41,597 bases of DNA from Deltaproteobacteria bacterium (GTDB lineage: Bacteria > Myxococcota_A > UBA9042), in NCBI GenBank assembly GCA_016875335.1, contig VGRO01000032.1, positions 1 through 41,597 on the forward strand. The letters are read 5' to 3'. The translations under genes and the position numbers were made by a program. Each line of letters begins with the position of its first letter. Position 1 is the stretch's first letter. Positions 1 to 8,245 of the stretch are shown here, in pieces. Below the pieces are notes generated by a model, which worked only from the letters and a program-made list of their open reading frames with translations, was not told the origin of the DNA and searched no databases.

Positions 1-84
1 GCGACTGCCGCTGCCGCTGCGTCTGTGGCTGAAGCCTGAAGCCTGTGGCTGTTTGCCTGTGGCTGAGAGGCCCACTCGGCGTGT
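1..84. repeat. Short GCCTGTGGCTG-type direct repeats, non-coding edge
   Basis: The first 84 bases hold no credible gene. Degenerate direct repeats of CTGTGGCTG occur three times between about 23 and 66, after a GCCGCT-type triplet run. This may be the decayed 3' flank of a gene outside the window. Nothing else is recognisable. Confidence 0.35.
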
Positions 85-164
85 CGAATTAACCGCCGGC
101 GCAAACCTGTCACCCTGAAGGTGCAGGTTTGCGCCGGTTTCCCCGGGAAACCTGAGTTAATTCG
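85..164. repeat. 80-bp cloverleaf-like nested palindrome
   Basis: Outer arms CGAATTAAC (85-93) and GTTAATTCG (156-164) are perfect complements. Between them sit two further hairpins: a 14-bp perfect stem (CCGGCGCAAACCTG, 96-109, with its complement at 124-137) whose loop contains its own CACC/GGTG stem, and a 7-bp stem (GGTTTCC 136-142, GGAAACC 146-152). A run of seven T lies downstream near 186-192. The structure could be a miniature mobile element or REP-type palindrome, or a terminator for a gene to the left. No protein-coding frame explains it. Confidence 0.6.
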
Positions 165-474
165 ATCGCCAAGGATTCAGGACCTTTTTTTGGCGGTGGA
201 TCATGGTTGCCCCCCTGCCCGCCGCAGGCAGACCTCGCCCGCGAGCGCCAGAGCACGCCCTTGCGCTGCCTGCCCCGGAGCACACCAACCGCCAAGTTCA
301 AGCTGTGATCGCGCGCGCCTTCGTCGGCGCAATCCCGCCCGCCTTGCGATGCGGGAGGCAGCTCGGGGCGCTGGCGCGTGAGCGGCGGATAGCTCAAGAC
401 TGCCAGCACAGCGAGCGGACCCGGCGCGATGACGACGACATGCGCCCGCATCGGGCGATCGGGGCCCCGCGGGC

Positions 475-503
475 TTGCCGCGCCCCCGTGCAGCGGCTAC
501 GCT
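475..503 (+). promoter_or_regulatory. Putative sigma-70-like promoter of the mntA-hepT operon
   Basis: TTGCCG (475-480) and TACGCT (498-503) are separated by 17 bases. The predicted transcript start (about 510) is only about 9 bases from the ATG at 519, so the leader would be very short and would begin at the GGAGG ribosome-binding site. The same -35/-10 style recurs upstream of other genes here. Pattern match only. Confidence 0.4.
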
Positions 504-518
504 GGCCCCGGAGGCGCC

Positions 519-872
519 ATGCACCCGGACCCGGCCATCACCGCCGAATTCCTCGCCACTCGCGACCGGGCCAACGCCGAGGCGGCGCAGCGGGAAGCGG
601 CTCGACTGCGTGCGCTGGTCGCGGACCTCGTGGACCGCGCCCGCGGCGCGCACGGCGCCTTCGAGGCCCGCCTTATCGGCACGCTGGCGTTTGGCGACTT
701 CGGGCCGACCTCGGACATCGACCTGGTGGTCCGCGGCTTGGGGCCTCGGGCGATGGTGGCGCTCTGGCGCGACCTCGAAGCCGCCACCGGCCGCTCGGTC
801 GACCTGCTGGACTGGGCGCAGTTGGCTCCGGAATTCGCCGACCGCGTCGCAGCCGAGGGCGTGCCGCTGTGA
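519..872 (+). CDS. mntA: MntA-like minimal nucleotidyltransferase antitoxin
   Basis: A 117-residue minimal nucleotidyltransferase. Residues 54-68 carry the nucleotidyltransferase signature GT-X10-D-X-D (G54, T55, D66, D68), close to the GS-X10-D-X-D signature of MNT antitoxins. In characterised MntA-HepT (type VII) systems this enzyme transfers AMP to a tyrosine of the partner HEPN RNase and so silences it; that role here is inferred from family and context. The ATG at 519 was chosen over the in-frame ATG at 429 because a GGAGG site lies just upstream (about 510) and because residues before it look like random high-GC translation. The stop overlaps the GTG start of the HEPN gene by four bases, so the two are probably translationally coupled. 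Confidence 0.85.
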   Translation: MHPDPAITAEFLATRDRANAEAAQREAARLRALVADLVDRARGAHGAFEARLIGTLAFGDFGPTSDIDLVVRGLGPRAMVALWRDLEAATGRSVDLLDWAQLAPEFADRVAAEGVPL

Positions 873-1384
873 CGCCGGAGACGGACGGGCGCGGAACCGC
901 GACCCGACTGGCGCGCCTGGTTCGCGAGGTCGAGCCGGACCGCCAAGCGCTGGACCGCCTGCATGCCGAGTTGCAGGCCTACGCACCGCGGCTGCGCAGC
1001 GACCCGGCGGACCGGCCGCTGCAGGCGCTGGTCGCGATCGATCTGCACGACTACTACACCGCGGCCGAGACCCTGTTTGAACGGGTCGCGCGGCTGCTCG
1101 ACGGTGACGTGCCTGGCGGTGATCGCTGGCACCGCGACCTGCTGCAACAGATGGCCACGGATCTACTGCCTGTGCGCGGTGCGCTGCTGCGTGGAGAGGA
1201 CCTGCCGTGGCTTGAGGATCTGCTGAAATTCAGGCACTTCCTTCGTCACGCCTACGCGGTGACCCTGGGCGCGGCGCCGTTGCTGGCCCGCGCGGACGAC
1301 GTGCAGCGGCGGCATCCGCATCTGGTCGCGGCGGTGGACGCGCTGATGGCGCACGTGGCGGCCACGCGCGCGCGGCTGGGCTGA
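869..1384 (+). CDS. hepT: HepT-like HEPN-domain RNase toxin
   Basis: A 171-residue mainly helical protein starting with GTG within the stop of mntA (GTGA overlap). Residues 122-129 read RHFLRHAY, an exact R-X4-H-X-Y motif (R122, H127, Y129). In HepT-type HEPN toxins the Arg and His form the RNase active site and the Tyr is the residue adenylylated by MntA; the match supports a functional pair, though activity is inferred. Family members are usually about 130-160 residues, so this is of normal to slightly long size. The rest of the protein has the charged helical character of HEPN folds. The toxin is the downstream gene, as in other MntA-HepT operons. Confidence 0.85.
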   Translation: MTPETDGRGTATRLARLVREVEPDRQALDRLHAELQAYAPRLRSDPADRPLQALVAIDLHDYYTAAETLFERVARLLDGDVPGGDRWHRDLLQQMATDLLPVRGALLRGEDLPWLEDLLKFRHFLRHAYAVTLGAAPLLARADDVQRRHPHLVAAVDALMAHVAATRARLG

Positions 1385-1597
1385 CGCAGCGGACGCGGTG
1401 TGGTTGGCACCGCAGTTCGGCGGCAGCGCGCAGCGACCGCGGGTTCGGCGACTCGACACCTACCGCACCTGCCCCGTCTCCGTGCTGGCAATGCTGGGCG
1501 GGCTCCGCCTGTGTGCGGGGTGTTGTCGATCCGCGGGCTCGGCGACGGTGGGTCGGGCGTCGCCGGCTTCCGCCTGTACGTGCGCTGACCCCGCCCG

Positions 1598-3271
1598 CTA
1601 CCCCAACCCCACCAGCTCCACCACCACGGCCTTGCCCTTGCCCGCGAACCCGACCGCCCACGCCCACACCGGCTGGCCGCGCACGCCCTGCACGTACCGC
1701 TTGTCGCGAATCTGCTGCACCGCCACCGCGCACGCCACCTGCGGCGAGTCGTCGCGCTTGAACTCCAGCAGCGCCGACGGCTGCCCCTCGCTCGGCGCTT
1801 CGATGACGATGTCGGGCCGGCCCTCGCCGAACTCGCGGTTCGACGACACCTTGTAGCCCGGCGGCAGCCGCGTCAGGATCCCCAGCACGAACATGTGGTA
1901 GATGCGCTCGGGCGTCGGGTCGGCCAGATCGTGGTAGCTGACCAGGTGCAGGACCAGGCGTTGCAGGGCGTCTTGGACGATGGCCTGGTCGCCTCGAAGG
2001 AGCGCGGCGATGAGCTTGTCCGAGCCGTCTGGGACATTGAGCGCGGCTGCCAGCAACCTGCGGTAGAGCCCTGCCGCCGAACGGTGGACTTCCAAGTTGG
2101 GCACGCGCAGCACTGCGGTCTCGCGGTCGTTGCCCGACTCGACGGCGACGGCGGTCACATAGCCCGTGTGCAACAGCAGATTCGCCAGCATCGACGGATC
2201 GTTTTGTATCTCCGGCAGGACCACGCCTTCGATGACCTCAACGCGCACCGACTCGCCGGACAACAACTGCTCCATGGCAATCGCCGCGTCGGTCGGAAAA
2301 CGCGTCGCAATGCGTTCGATGACCTCGGTGCCGCCCGACGCCATCCAGTGCGCCTTGAACCCGTTGCCGCGCTCGCGCAGCGCGTTGGCAATCGACCACG
2401 GGTTGTACAGCGCCTGGCCGCCGATCGCGTAGCCGTTGTACCAGTGGCGCAGTCCGTCGAGAAACGGCGGATCGTCGCCGGCCAGCGCGCGCACCTCGTC
2501 CTCGGTGAAGCCAAAATCGGTTGCAAACGCGCGGTCGAGCACCGTGTCGATGACCACGTTGTTCAGGTCCGAGAACAGGCCCTCTTTGGCGACGCGCAAG
2601 ATGCCGGTGAGCACCGCGCGATGCACCGCCCTGGAATCCTTGAGGGCCGAACCCAAGAACGTGCGGAAGAACGCGACCGCCTCGGGATAGTGGCCGTGCA
2701 GCCACGCGGTTTGGATCGGCGCGTCGTATTCGTCGATCAGCACCCACACTGGCCGGCCGGTCACTTCGGCCGCCGCGTTGGCCATGTAGCGCAGCGACAA
2801 CGCCGCTTGGCCCGGCTCAACCTTGGCGACGCTCAGGTCGGCAATGCGTTGGCGCAAGTGCGCTGGCACCTTGCGGGTAGGGATGCCCAAGCGACTCCAC
2901 GCTTCGGCGACCTCGGCGTTGAGCGCGACCAGGTTGTCGTGCCAACTGAGCGACTTGCAACCCTTGAGCGACAGGTACAGCACCGATTTCTGGCCGCGCT
3001 CGGCCGTCATGGCTGCGTCGCGCTGCACAGCCAGGCCGTAAAACGGCTCGCTGACATCGGTCTTGCTCGGGATCGGCCCCGCGAGCCAGTCGCGCAGCAT
3101 GGTGATGTTGAGCGTCTTGCCGAAGCGGCGCGGCCGGCAGAAGACCAAGACCCGCGCCGTGCTGCGCAGCACGCGACCGATGAACGCGGACTTGTCGACG
3201 TAGGTCTCCACGTCGGGGTAGGCCCGGGCGTCGCGGAATTCCATCGCGCCGATTGGCAACTGCACGGGCAT
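1598..3271 (-). CDS. AAA-ATPase-like / PD-(D/E)XK nuclease-family protein
   Basis: A 557-residue protein of the family that joins an N-terminal AAA-ATPase-like domain to a C-terminal PD-(D/E)XK nuclease-like domain. Residues 6-31 hold the usual opening (PIG...YVDKSAFI). The P-loop-like motif RPRRFGKT lies at 46-53 and a Walker-B-like LIDEYDAP near residues 175-182. The C-terminus has GRPDIVI followed by ALLEFK, the D...ExK nuclease core. Members are common in many copies in bacteria and archaea; their role is not established, with defence and mobile-element links proposed. The ATG at 3271 is chosen because the family start aligns there; a much longer open frame upstream is antisense to the kinase gene. 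It is divergent from the kinase gene, with its own promoter at 3310-3338. Confidence 0.85.
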   Translation of the reverse strand: MPVQLPIGAMEFRDARAYPDVETYVDKSAFIGRVLRSTARVLVFCRPRRFGKTLNITMLRDWLAGPIPSKTDVSEPFYGLAVQRDAAMTAERGQKSVLYLSLKGCKSLSWHDNLVALNAEVAEAWSRLGIPTRKVPAHLRQRIADLSVAKVEPGQAALSLRYMANAAAEVTGRPVWVLIDEYDAPIQTAWLHGHYPEAVAFFRTFLGSALKDSRAVHRAVLTGILRVAKEGLFSDLNNVVIDTVLDRAFATDFGFTEDEVRALAGDDPPFLDGLRHWYNGYAIGGQALYNPWSIANALRERGNGFKAHWMASGGTEVIERIATRFPTDAAIAMEQLLSGESVRVEVIEGVVLPEIQNDPSMLANLLLHTGYVTAVAVESGNDRETAVLRVPNLEVHRSAAGLYRRLLAAALNVPDGSDKLIAALLRGDQAIVQDALQRLVLHLVSYHDLADPTPERIYHMFVLGILTRLPPGYKVSSNREFGEGRPDIVIEAPSEGQPSALLEFKRDDSPQVACAVAVQQIRDKRYVQGVRGQPVWAWAVGFAGKGKAVVVELVGLG

Positions 3272-3309
3272 CGCGCGCACCCATGCCGGACCGGCTGGCC
3301 GGCCAGGCA

Positions 3310-3338
3310 AGGGTAGCGCAGGGGCAGGCATGCGGCAA
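3310..3338 (-). promoter_or_regulatory. Putative promoter of the AAA/PD-(D/E)XK gene
   Basis: Read on the minus strand, TTGCCG (3338-3333) and TACCCT (3315-3310) are separated by 17 bases. The predicted transcript start leaves a leader of about 30 bases before the ATG at 3271. Pattern match only. Confidence 0.4.
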
Positions 3339-3403
3339 TCGCAACGGCGTTCCAATCCTTGGGCAAAGCCGTGGCTGCTCCCGAGCTTGGCCGCGCCAAC
3401 CTC

Positions 3404-3433
3404 TTGAACTCCCAACCGCCCCCGCGCTAGCCT
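3404..3433 (+). promoter_or_regulatory. Putative promoter of the kinase gene, predicted leaderless
   Basis: TTGAAC (3404-3409), 18 bases, then TAGCCT (3428-3433). The predicted transcript start, about 7 bases beyond the -10, falls on or next to the ATG at 3440, and no ribosome-binding site is visible. This implies a leaderless mRNA. Pattern match only. Confidence 0.45.
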
Positions 3434-3439
3434 GCCGGC

Positions 3440-6400
3440 ATGGACGACCACTGCCCGCCCGCGCCGCCCGACCCTGACACTGCGCCGGTGGCTGGGCCCG
3501 ACATTGCCGCCCTGACCACCTTTTGGGCCGAGACGCTGGGCGACGCGCTGCAAGACGGCACCCTCGACGCCCGCGACCACCTGCCCAAGGCGCGGCCACG
3601 GGCAAGCTCGGGCGTGGTCACGGTGCGCGACCTGGACCTGCTGCCCGTCGCCACCGTCAAGCGCAGCCAGCCGGGCGAGGTGGTGGCGTCGGGGCACCGC
3701 CATGGCGCATCGGGGGTGACGGCCGCGGGCGGCAGCTTCGAGATCCGCGAGGTTCTCGGCCAAGGCGGCATGGGCGTGGTGTTCCGGGCGCACCAGGGCA
3801 GCCTGGACCGCGACATTGCCCTCAAGACCCTCAAGGCCGAGTCGGCGCAACAGGGGGGGCGCGAGCGCTTCGTGGCCGAAGCCCGCGTCACCGGGGCCCT
3901 GGACCACCCGAACATCGTGCCGGTCCACGAACTCGGGCGCAGCGAAGACGGCGAGGTGTTCCTGGCCATGAAGCTCGTGCGCGGCGTGCCGTGGAGCGCG
4001 CTGCTGCACCCCAAGAGCGCCGACGAGTGCGCCGCCGCCCAGACCTGGGACCGGGCGCGGCACCTCGACGTGCTGCTGCAGGTCTGCAACGCCGTGTCGT
4101 TCGCCCACAGCCGCGGCGTCGTGCACCGTGACCTCAAGCCCGACAACGTCATGGTCGGCGAGTACGGCGAAGTGCTGGTGATGGACTGGGGCATCGCCAT
4201 CGACGTGCGGGTGCCGGCGCCGGACGACCTGCGCGCGCCCCATGTGTCGATGGTCCGCGGGCCGGCGGGCACGCCGTGCTACATGCCGCCCGAGTTGGCG
4301 ACCGGCGACAGCGACGCCATGGGACCGCGCACCGACGTGTACCTGTTGGGCGCCGTCCTGCACGAGATCTTGACCGGCCGGCCGCCGCACCAGGGCAGCA
4401 GCGTCTTGCAGGTGCTGGTGGCCGCCGCGCGGGCGGAGCCGCCGGAGTTTGACGACGAGGTTCCGACGTGTCTGCAGGCCATTTGCGCCAGAGCCCTGGC
4501 GCGCGATCCCGCCGACCGCCACGGCAGCGTGGCCGAGCTGCGCGCGGCGCTCGTCGAATTCCAGCAGCACGCGCAGTCGATGCGGCTCGGCGACGAAGCG
4601 CTAGCCGTGGTCGCTCAATTGGACGTGGTCGGTCTGGTCGCGCCCGAGCTGCGCTATTCGGTGTACAGTGAGGCACTGGCCCGGTTCGACCAGGCGCTGG
4701 CGCTGTGGGCCGGCAACGACCCGGCGCGCCGGCAGCGCGCGACTGCGCGGCTCGGGCTCGCGCGCGAGGCGCTGGCCAAGAACGATGTCGGTCTGGCGCG
4801 AAGCCACCTGCGCATGCTCCAAGGCGACCCGGCCGCGGACCCGGCGACGGTGGCATTGCTGCAGTTGCAGTTCACGCGGTTCGAGGGGTCGCGGCGGGTG
4901 CGCTGGATCGCCGCGGCCTTGCTGCTGCTGCTGGTCGTGGGGGCGGCTGCCTTTGGCGCCCAGGTCCACCAGGAAGGCAAACAGCGCACGGCAGCCCGAC
5001 AGCGCCGCGACCTGGTCGCCGTGCGGCTGAGCGCCGGCTGGACGGCCCTCGGCCAGGGCGACACGGCGGGGGCCCAGCGTGCGCTCGACCAAGTGCGCGA
5101 TCTCCAGCCCGGCGACGTTGTGCACGCCCTGGAGCGCAGCCAGCACCTGGCGTATGGCATTGCCCTGGCGCTCTGGCGCGATGGCGCATTCGACGCGCTG
5201 TGGCAGTCCACGTGCGGCCAATGGGTCGCTGCGGTGGGCGGCGGCACCGCCGAGCGGGCGCTGGGCGCACCGCTGGGTGCGTGGACCGGGCAATCGCTGT
5301 GCCGGCGCCTGGCGGACCGGTTGACCCGGGGATCTGCGGCCGAACGGTCGGTGTGGGCGGATCGCGCGACTGCGGCGCTGCGCACGTGGAAACAGCCGAC
5401 GGACGCCGCGGTGGCGGGCGACCTCGCCGCGGTGTACGCGCTGGCGCCGCAGTGGCTGGCGCATGGCGAACTAGCGGCTCCGTTTGCCCTGGCGCGCGCT
5501 CCTGTGCCCTTGCAGGCCGCGCCGCTGCCGGCGGGCGCAACGGTCCGCCGCGATGCGGACGGCACGTGGCTGGCGGTCGGCAGCGACGGCGCACTTCTGT
5601 GGCGGCGCGCCTGGCAGGGCGACATTGCCCAGGGCGGCCAATCGCGGGCCATTGCTGCCGGACAAGGCGGGGTGGTCTTGTGCGAGGCGTCGGCCGTGCT
5701 GGTCGTGGACGGCCGCACCGGCACCGTGCTGCACCGCAGCGTGCTCGACGGCCGCATTGCCGCATGCGCCCCCGACCCGCGCGGCCACGGCTTGCACGCG
5801 GTGGTGTCGTCGCACCAGGCGCTGGGCGCGGTGCACGTGGTGCGCTTCGACGGGGTGGCCCCGCCGCAGGTGGCCCAGGGCGAGAACCTGTCCGATACGC
5901 TGGCCATCAGCGGGCGTGCCATGGGCCTGGTCGATGGGGATCGCGCCGCGACGGCCCGCCGCCTCGACGCCGAACTCGCGCTCGACCCGCTGGACCCCTA
6001 CCTGTGGGTGGCGCGCATCGAGGCGGCGGAACCAACCGACGACCGGCGGGTCCAGTGGGCGCGCGCTGCGGTGCACGCATCCCGGGCGCTGCCGCCGCGC
6101 AACCAGGTGATGATTGGCACGCGCCTGGAACGCGCTGGCCAGCGCAGCCACGCAGATGCGGCCTACACCCAGGCGACGGCGGCGTTCGTCGAACGCGGCG
6201 GCAACCCCGACCTGAACCTGAACGCCATCGCCAGCCCGGCCTCGCCGCTGCGCAAGTTGGCCGCCGAACACGTCAAGGCCGGCGACGTGGCACGGGCGCA
6301 CCACCTCATCGAGGTCGGCCGGCGGTTTTCGACCTATGTCGAGGGCGACCATGCCTTCTACCGCCGCTATCAGAAGTGGCGGCTGGCCGCGACACAGGTG

Positions 6401-7810
6401 CATCCGGCCACCCCTTCGGCCGACGAGTTGCAGCGCCGGTTGGACGAGTCGCGGCACACGGCCGGAGTGTTCGTCCTGCCGATGTGGCTGCCAGCAGTCG
6501 TGGACCAATCGCTTTTTTGCGTGGTGTGGCTGACCGCGCTGTTGATGCTGGTGGTCGTGGGGCACTGGGTGTTTGCGCGCGACACGCAGCACGCCGAGTT
6601 GCGGGCCCTTGGCTTCGCGACCGCGGGCCAGCGCTGGCTGGCCTTCGTGACCCACCCGGTCGAGCGGATGCGCCTGGTGTTGGTCACCTATCTCGGGCGG
6701 CCGGCGAGGTTGGCGCTGGCGGGACTCGGCCTGTTGGTGCTGCTGGCCGTCGGCATCGCGGCGGCCTCGACCCAGGCGCTGCAGCAATTGATGACCCTGG
6801 GGCCACACCTGGGCGCCGGGTTTGCCAGCGAGGACGGGTTCTTGCGCGACCTGGACGCCCTTCCGGCGGACCGCCGCGACCGGCCGGCGACGTTGCGGCT
6901 GCGGGCGGAAGGCCATGCCGCGCGCGGCGAGGGCACCCTTGCGGGCGAACTTTTGCAGCGCGCGTTGCAGAGCGACCCCGACGAGCCCATCGCCCGCAAC
7001 AACTTGGGCGTGTTGGCAGAACGCGCGGGACAGCGGGCCAAGGCGCGCACGCACTACGCCAGCGCGGCGGCCATCGACGGTGGCGCGACCGCCGCGTGGA
7101 ACCTCGCCCGGCTGGACCGCGACGCAGCCGGCCTGGCGACGGCCGAGCAACGCCTGCCGCACCGCGACCGGGTGGCTGCCGAGGTCGCAAGAAGCGCAGC
7201 GCTGTGGGCGCGGGCGTCGACCCGCGACCTGGCCGAAACGCTGGTGGCCCCGGAGGGCTGGGGGACGACGGTGGCCGTGGCGGTCGGCGATTCCTTGCGC
7301 GGCGACAGCCTGGACGTCATCCGACAGGTGTTGCTGGTCGCCGACGCCCAGAGCGCCTTCGGCGCCGCCGCGCTGATCATGGGCACCATCGGCGTGGACC
7401 TGGCGGCGCTGGCGCTTTTGGGGGGCCTGCTCTCCTTGGGCGCCGCCGTCCGACCCGTGCGAGAACCGCCGGTGTGCGAGGTGCTGCCGCGCTGGGCGAC
7501 GCGCGTGCGCAATCGCCTGTGGAGGCTCCTGCTGTGGTTGGTGCCGGGGCTCGACGCCGTGGGCAGCGACCGCCCGGCCCAGGGCATGCTGGTGGCCGCG
7601 TTGTACGTCGTGCTTTTCGGCCTGAGTGGCACGCTCTACGGCGAGGGCGCGGTGGCGGCGGCCACCTCAGCGCATAGCTTCGACTTGTTTCCGGGCGCAC
7701 CGGTGGACCCGGCCGAGACGGGGCTGAACGCCTGGGGCATGGCGGCGCGTGTGGCGGTGACGGTGCTGTTGCTCGGGCACTGGTGGCGCATGGCCAAGCG
7801 CCGCGGGTAA
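3440..7810 (+). CDS. Membrane Ser/Thr protein kinase with repeat and TPR-like regions
   Basis: A 1456-residue Hanks-type (PknB-like) kinase. Residues 100-375 form the kinase domain: glycine loop GQGGMG (107-112), catalytic-type Lys in ALKTL (K129), HRDLKPDN (229-236, D231) and DWG (249-251) in place of DFG, a change common in myxobacterial and planctomycete kinases. All key catalytic residues are present, so it is probably active. After it come a hydrophobic segment near 489-509, a region near 690-800 with WLAVGSDG/LLWRR-type beta-propeller-like strands, alpha-helical TPR-like stretches (about 840-1000 and 1140-1220), and further hydrophobic segments near 1026-1046, 1091-1111, 1311-1337, 1382-1402 and 1433-1453. 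The kinase domain is predicted cytoplasmic, but the topology of the large middle part is uncertain. Substrate unknown. Its TAA stop is also the left flank of a miniature element. Confidence 0.85.
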   Translation: MDDHCPPAPPDPDTAPVAGPDIAALTTFWAETLGDALQDGTLDARDHLPKARPRASSGVVTVRDLDLLPVATVKRSQPGEVVASGHRHGASGVTAAGGSFEIREVLGQGGMGVVFRAHQGSLDRDIALKTLKAESAQQGGRERFVAEARVTGALDHPNIVPVHELGRSEDGEVFLAMKLVRGVPWSALLHPKSADECAAAQTWDRARHLDVLLQVCNAVSFAHSRGVVHRDLKPDNVMVGEYGEVLVMDWGIAIDVRVPAPDDLRAPHVSMVRGPAGTPCYMPPELATGDSDAMGPRTDVYLLGAVLHEILTGRPPHQGSSVLQVLVAAARAEPPEFDDEVPTCLQAICARALARDPADRHGSVAELRAALVEFQQHAQSMRLGDEALAVVAQLDVVGLVAPELRYSVYSEALARFDQALALWAGNDPARRQRATARLGLAREALAKNDVGLARSHLRMLQGDPAADPATVALLQLQFTRFEGSRRVRWIAAALLLLLVVGAAAFGAQVHQEGKQRTAARQRRDLVAVRLSAGWTALGQGDTAGAQRALDQVRDLQPGDVVHALERSQHLAYGIALALWRDGAFDALWQSTCGQWVAAVGGGTAERALGAPLGAWTGQSLCRRLADRLTRGSAAERSVWADRATAALRTWKQPTDAAVAGDLAAVYALAPQWLAHGELAAPFALARAPVPLQAAPLPAGATVRRDADGTWLAVGSDGALLWRRAWQGDIAQGGQSRAIAAGQGGVVLCEASAVLVVDGRTGTVLHRSVLDGRIAACAPDPRGHGLHAVVSSHQALGAVHVVRFDGVAPPQVAQGENLSDTLAISGRAMGLVDGDRAATARRLDAELALDPLDPYLWVARIEAAEPTDDRRVQWARAAVHASRALPPRNQVMIGTRLERAGQRSHADAAYTQATAAFVERGGNPDLNLNAIASPASPLRKLAAEHVKAGDVARAHHLIEVGRRFSTYVEGDHAFYRRYQKWRLAATQVHPATPSADELQRRLDESRHTAGVFVLPMWLPAVVDQSLFCVVWLTALLMLVVVGHWVFARDTQHAELRALGFATAGQRWLAFVTHPVERMRLVLVTYLGRPARLALAGLGLLVLLAVGIAAASTQALQQLMTLGPHLGAGFASEDGFLRDLDALPADRRDRPATLRLRAEGHAARGEGTLAGELLQRALQSDPDEPIARNNLGVLAERAGQRAKARTHYASAAAIDGGATAAWNLARLDRDAAGLATAEQRLPHRDRVAAEVARSAALWARASTRDLAETLVAPEGWGTTVAVAVGDSLRGDSLDVIRQVLLVADAQSAFGAAALIMGTIGVDLAALALLGGLLSLGAAVRPVREPPVCEVLPRWATRVRNRLWRLLLWLVPGLDAVGSDRPAQGMLVAALYVVLFGLSGTLYGEGAVAAATSAHSFDLFPGAPVDPAETGLNAWGMAARVAVTVLLLGHWWRMAKRRG

Positions 7811-7989
7811 GAGGGTGTAGCCAAATCTCGTCTGTTGCGAGGTCGAAGAGCATGCCGGCAGATCGCGAGCGCGCCCGCAGCGACCGACCGAGGCGCACTC
7901 GCAGTGCGCCGACCGAGGAAGCGAGGACGTAAGCCGCGAGATGCCCAGGATCTTCGGCCGTAGCGGGACGGGGTTTTGGCTACACCCTC
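7811..7989. mobile_element. 179-bp miniature element with terminal inverted repeats at the kinase stop codon
   Basis: Ends GAGGGTGTAGCCAAA (7811-7825) and its exact complement (7975-7989) are 15-bp perfect terminal inverted repeats (16 with the flanking A/T). The inside holds another perfect hairpin, GGCGCACT/AGTGCGCC, with a 3-base loop, and no gene. The flanks are TAA on both sides: 7808-7810, which is the kinase stop codon, and 7990-7992, which is also the left flank of the next element. This is the structure of a non-autonomous MITE with a TAA target duplication. No transposase with matching ends is in the window. Confidence 0.65.
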
Positions 7990-7992
7990 TAA

Positions 7993-8127
7993 GGGCCAGG
8001 AAACGATTTACTCAATCATTTTTCGGGCCCGTTTGCTTGCTCGGTGGGTCGCCAGCTCGCGGACCAAAGGTCCGACTCGCGGCTCCGTCCTGATGTGAGC
8101 GTGATCGACTTGTCATTTTCCAAACCC
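7993..8127 (+). mobile_element. 135-bp miniature element, copy A
   Basis: Same 135-bp length and near-identical sequence as the copies at 24912-25046 (reverse) and 26627-26761. It begins GGGCCAGGAAA after TAA (7990-7992). The right terminus is worn (CCAAACCC, then GAA instead of TAA). An internal hairpin around ATGATT/AATCAT in the other copies is slightly degraded here, and a second hairpin GGACC/GGTCC sits in the middle. No coding potential. Confidence 0.75.
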
Positions 8128-8185
8128 GAACCCGCCCGCCCCCCGTTGCACCGCCCGCCGATTCAGGCGCTTGCCATCGCCAACC

Positions 8186-8215
8186 TTGCGCCCCCGCACC
8201 AAAACCCGCTACTGT
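8186..8215 (+). promoter_or_regulatory. Putative promoter of the giant Cys-rich lipoprotein
   Basis: TTGCGC (8186-8191), 18 bases, TACTGT (8210-8215). A leader of about 24 bases would precede the ATG at 8246, which has GGAG a few bases upstream. Pattern match only. Confidence 0.4.
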
Positions 8216-8245
8216 TGGGGTCCACGCCCGCGCCGGAGCCTGCGC

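Noticed and set aside
1385-1597. A gene or RNA between hepT and the AAA/PD-(D/E)XK gene
   Set aside because: Only a weak GCGGG.TCGGCGAC direct repeat is seen; there is no convincing coding frame or structure.
3272-4570. N-terminal extension of the AAA/PD-(D/E)XK protein to 4570
   Set aside because: The extension is antisense to the kinase domain, and the family's normal start aligns at 3271.
7810-7990. The 16-bp inverted repeat after the kinase gene as a simple terminator
   Set aside because: The arms are about 150 bases apart, flanked by TAA on both sides, and enclose their own hairpin, which fits a miniature element better. A terminator role for the internal hairpin is still possible.
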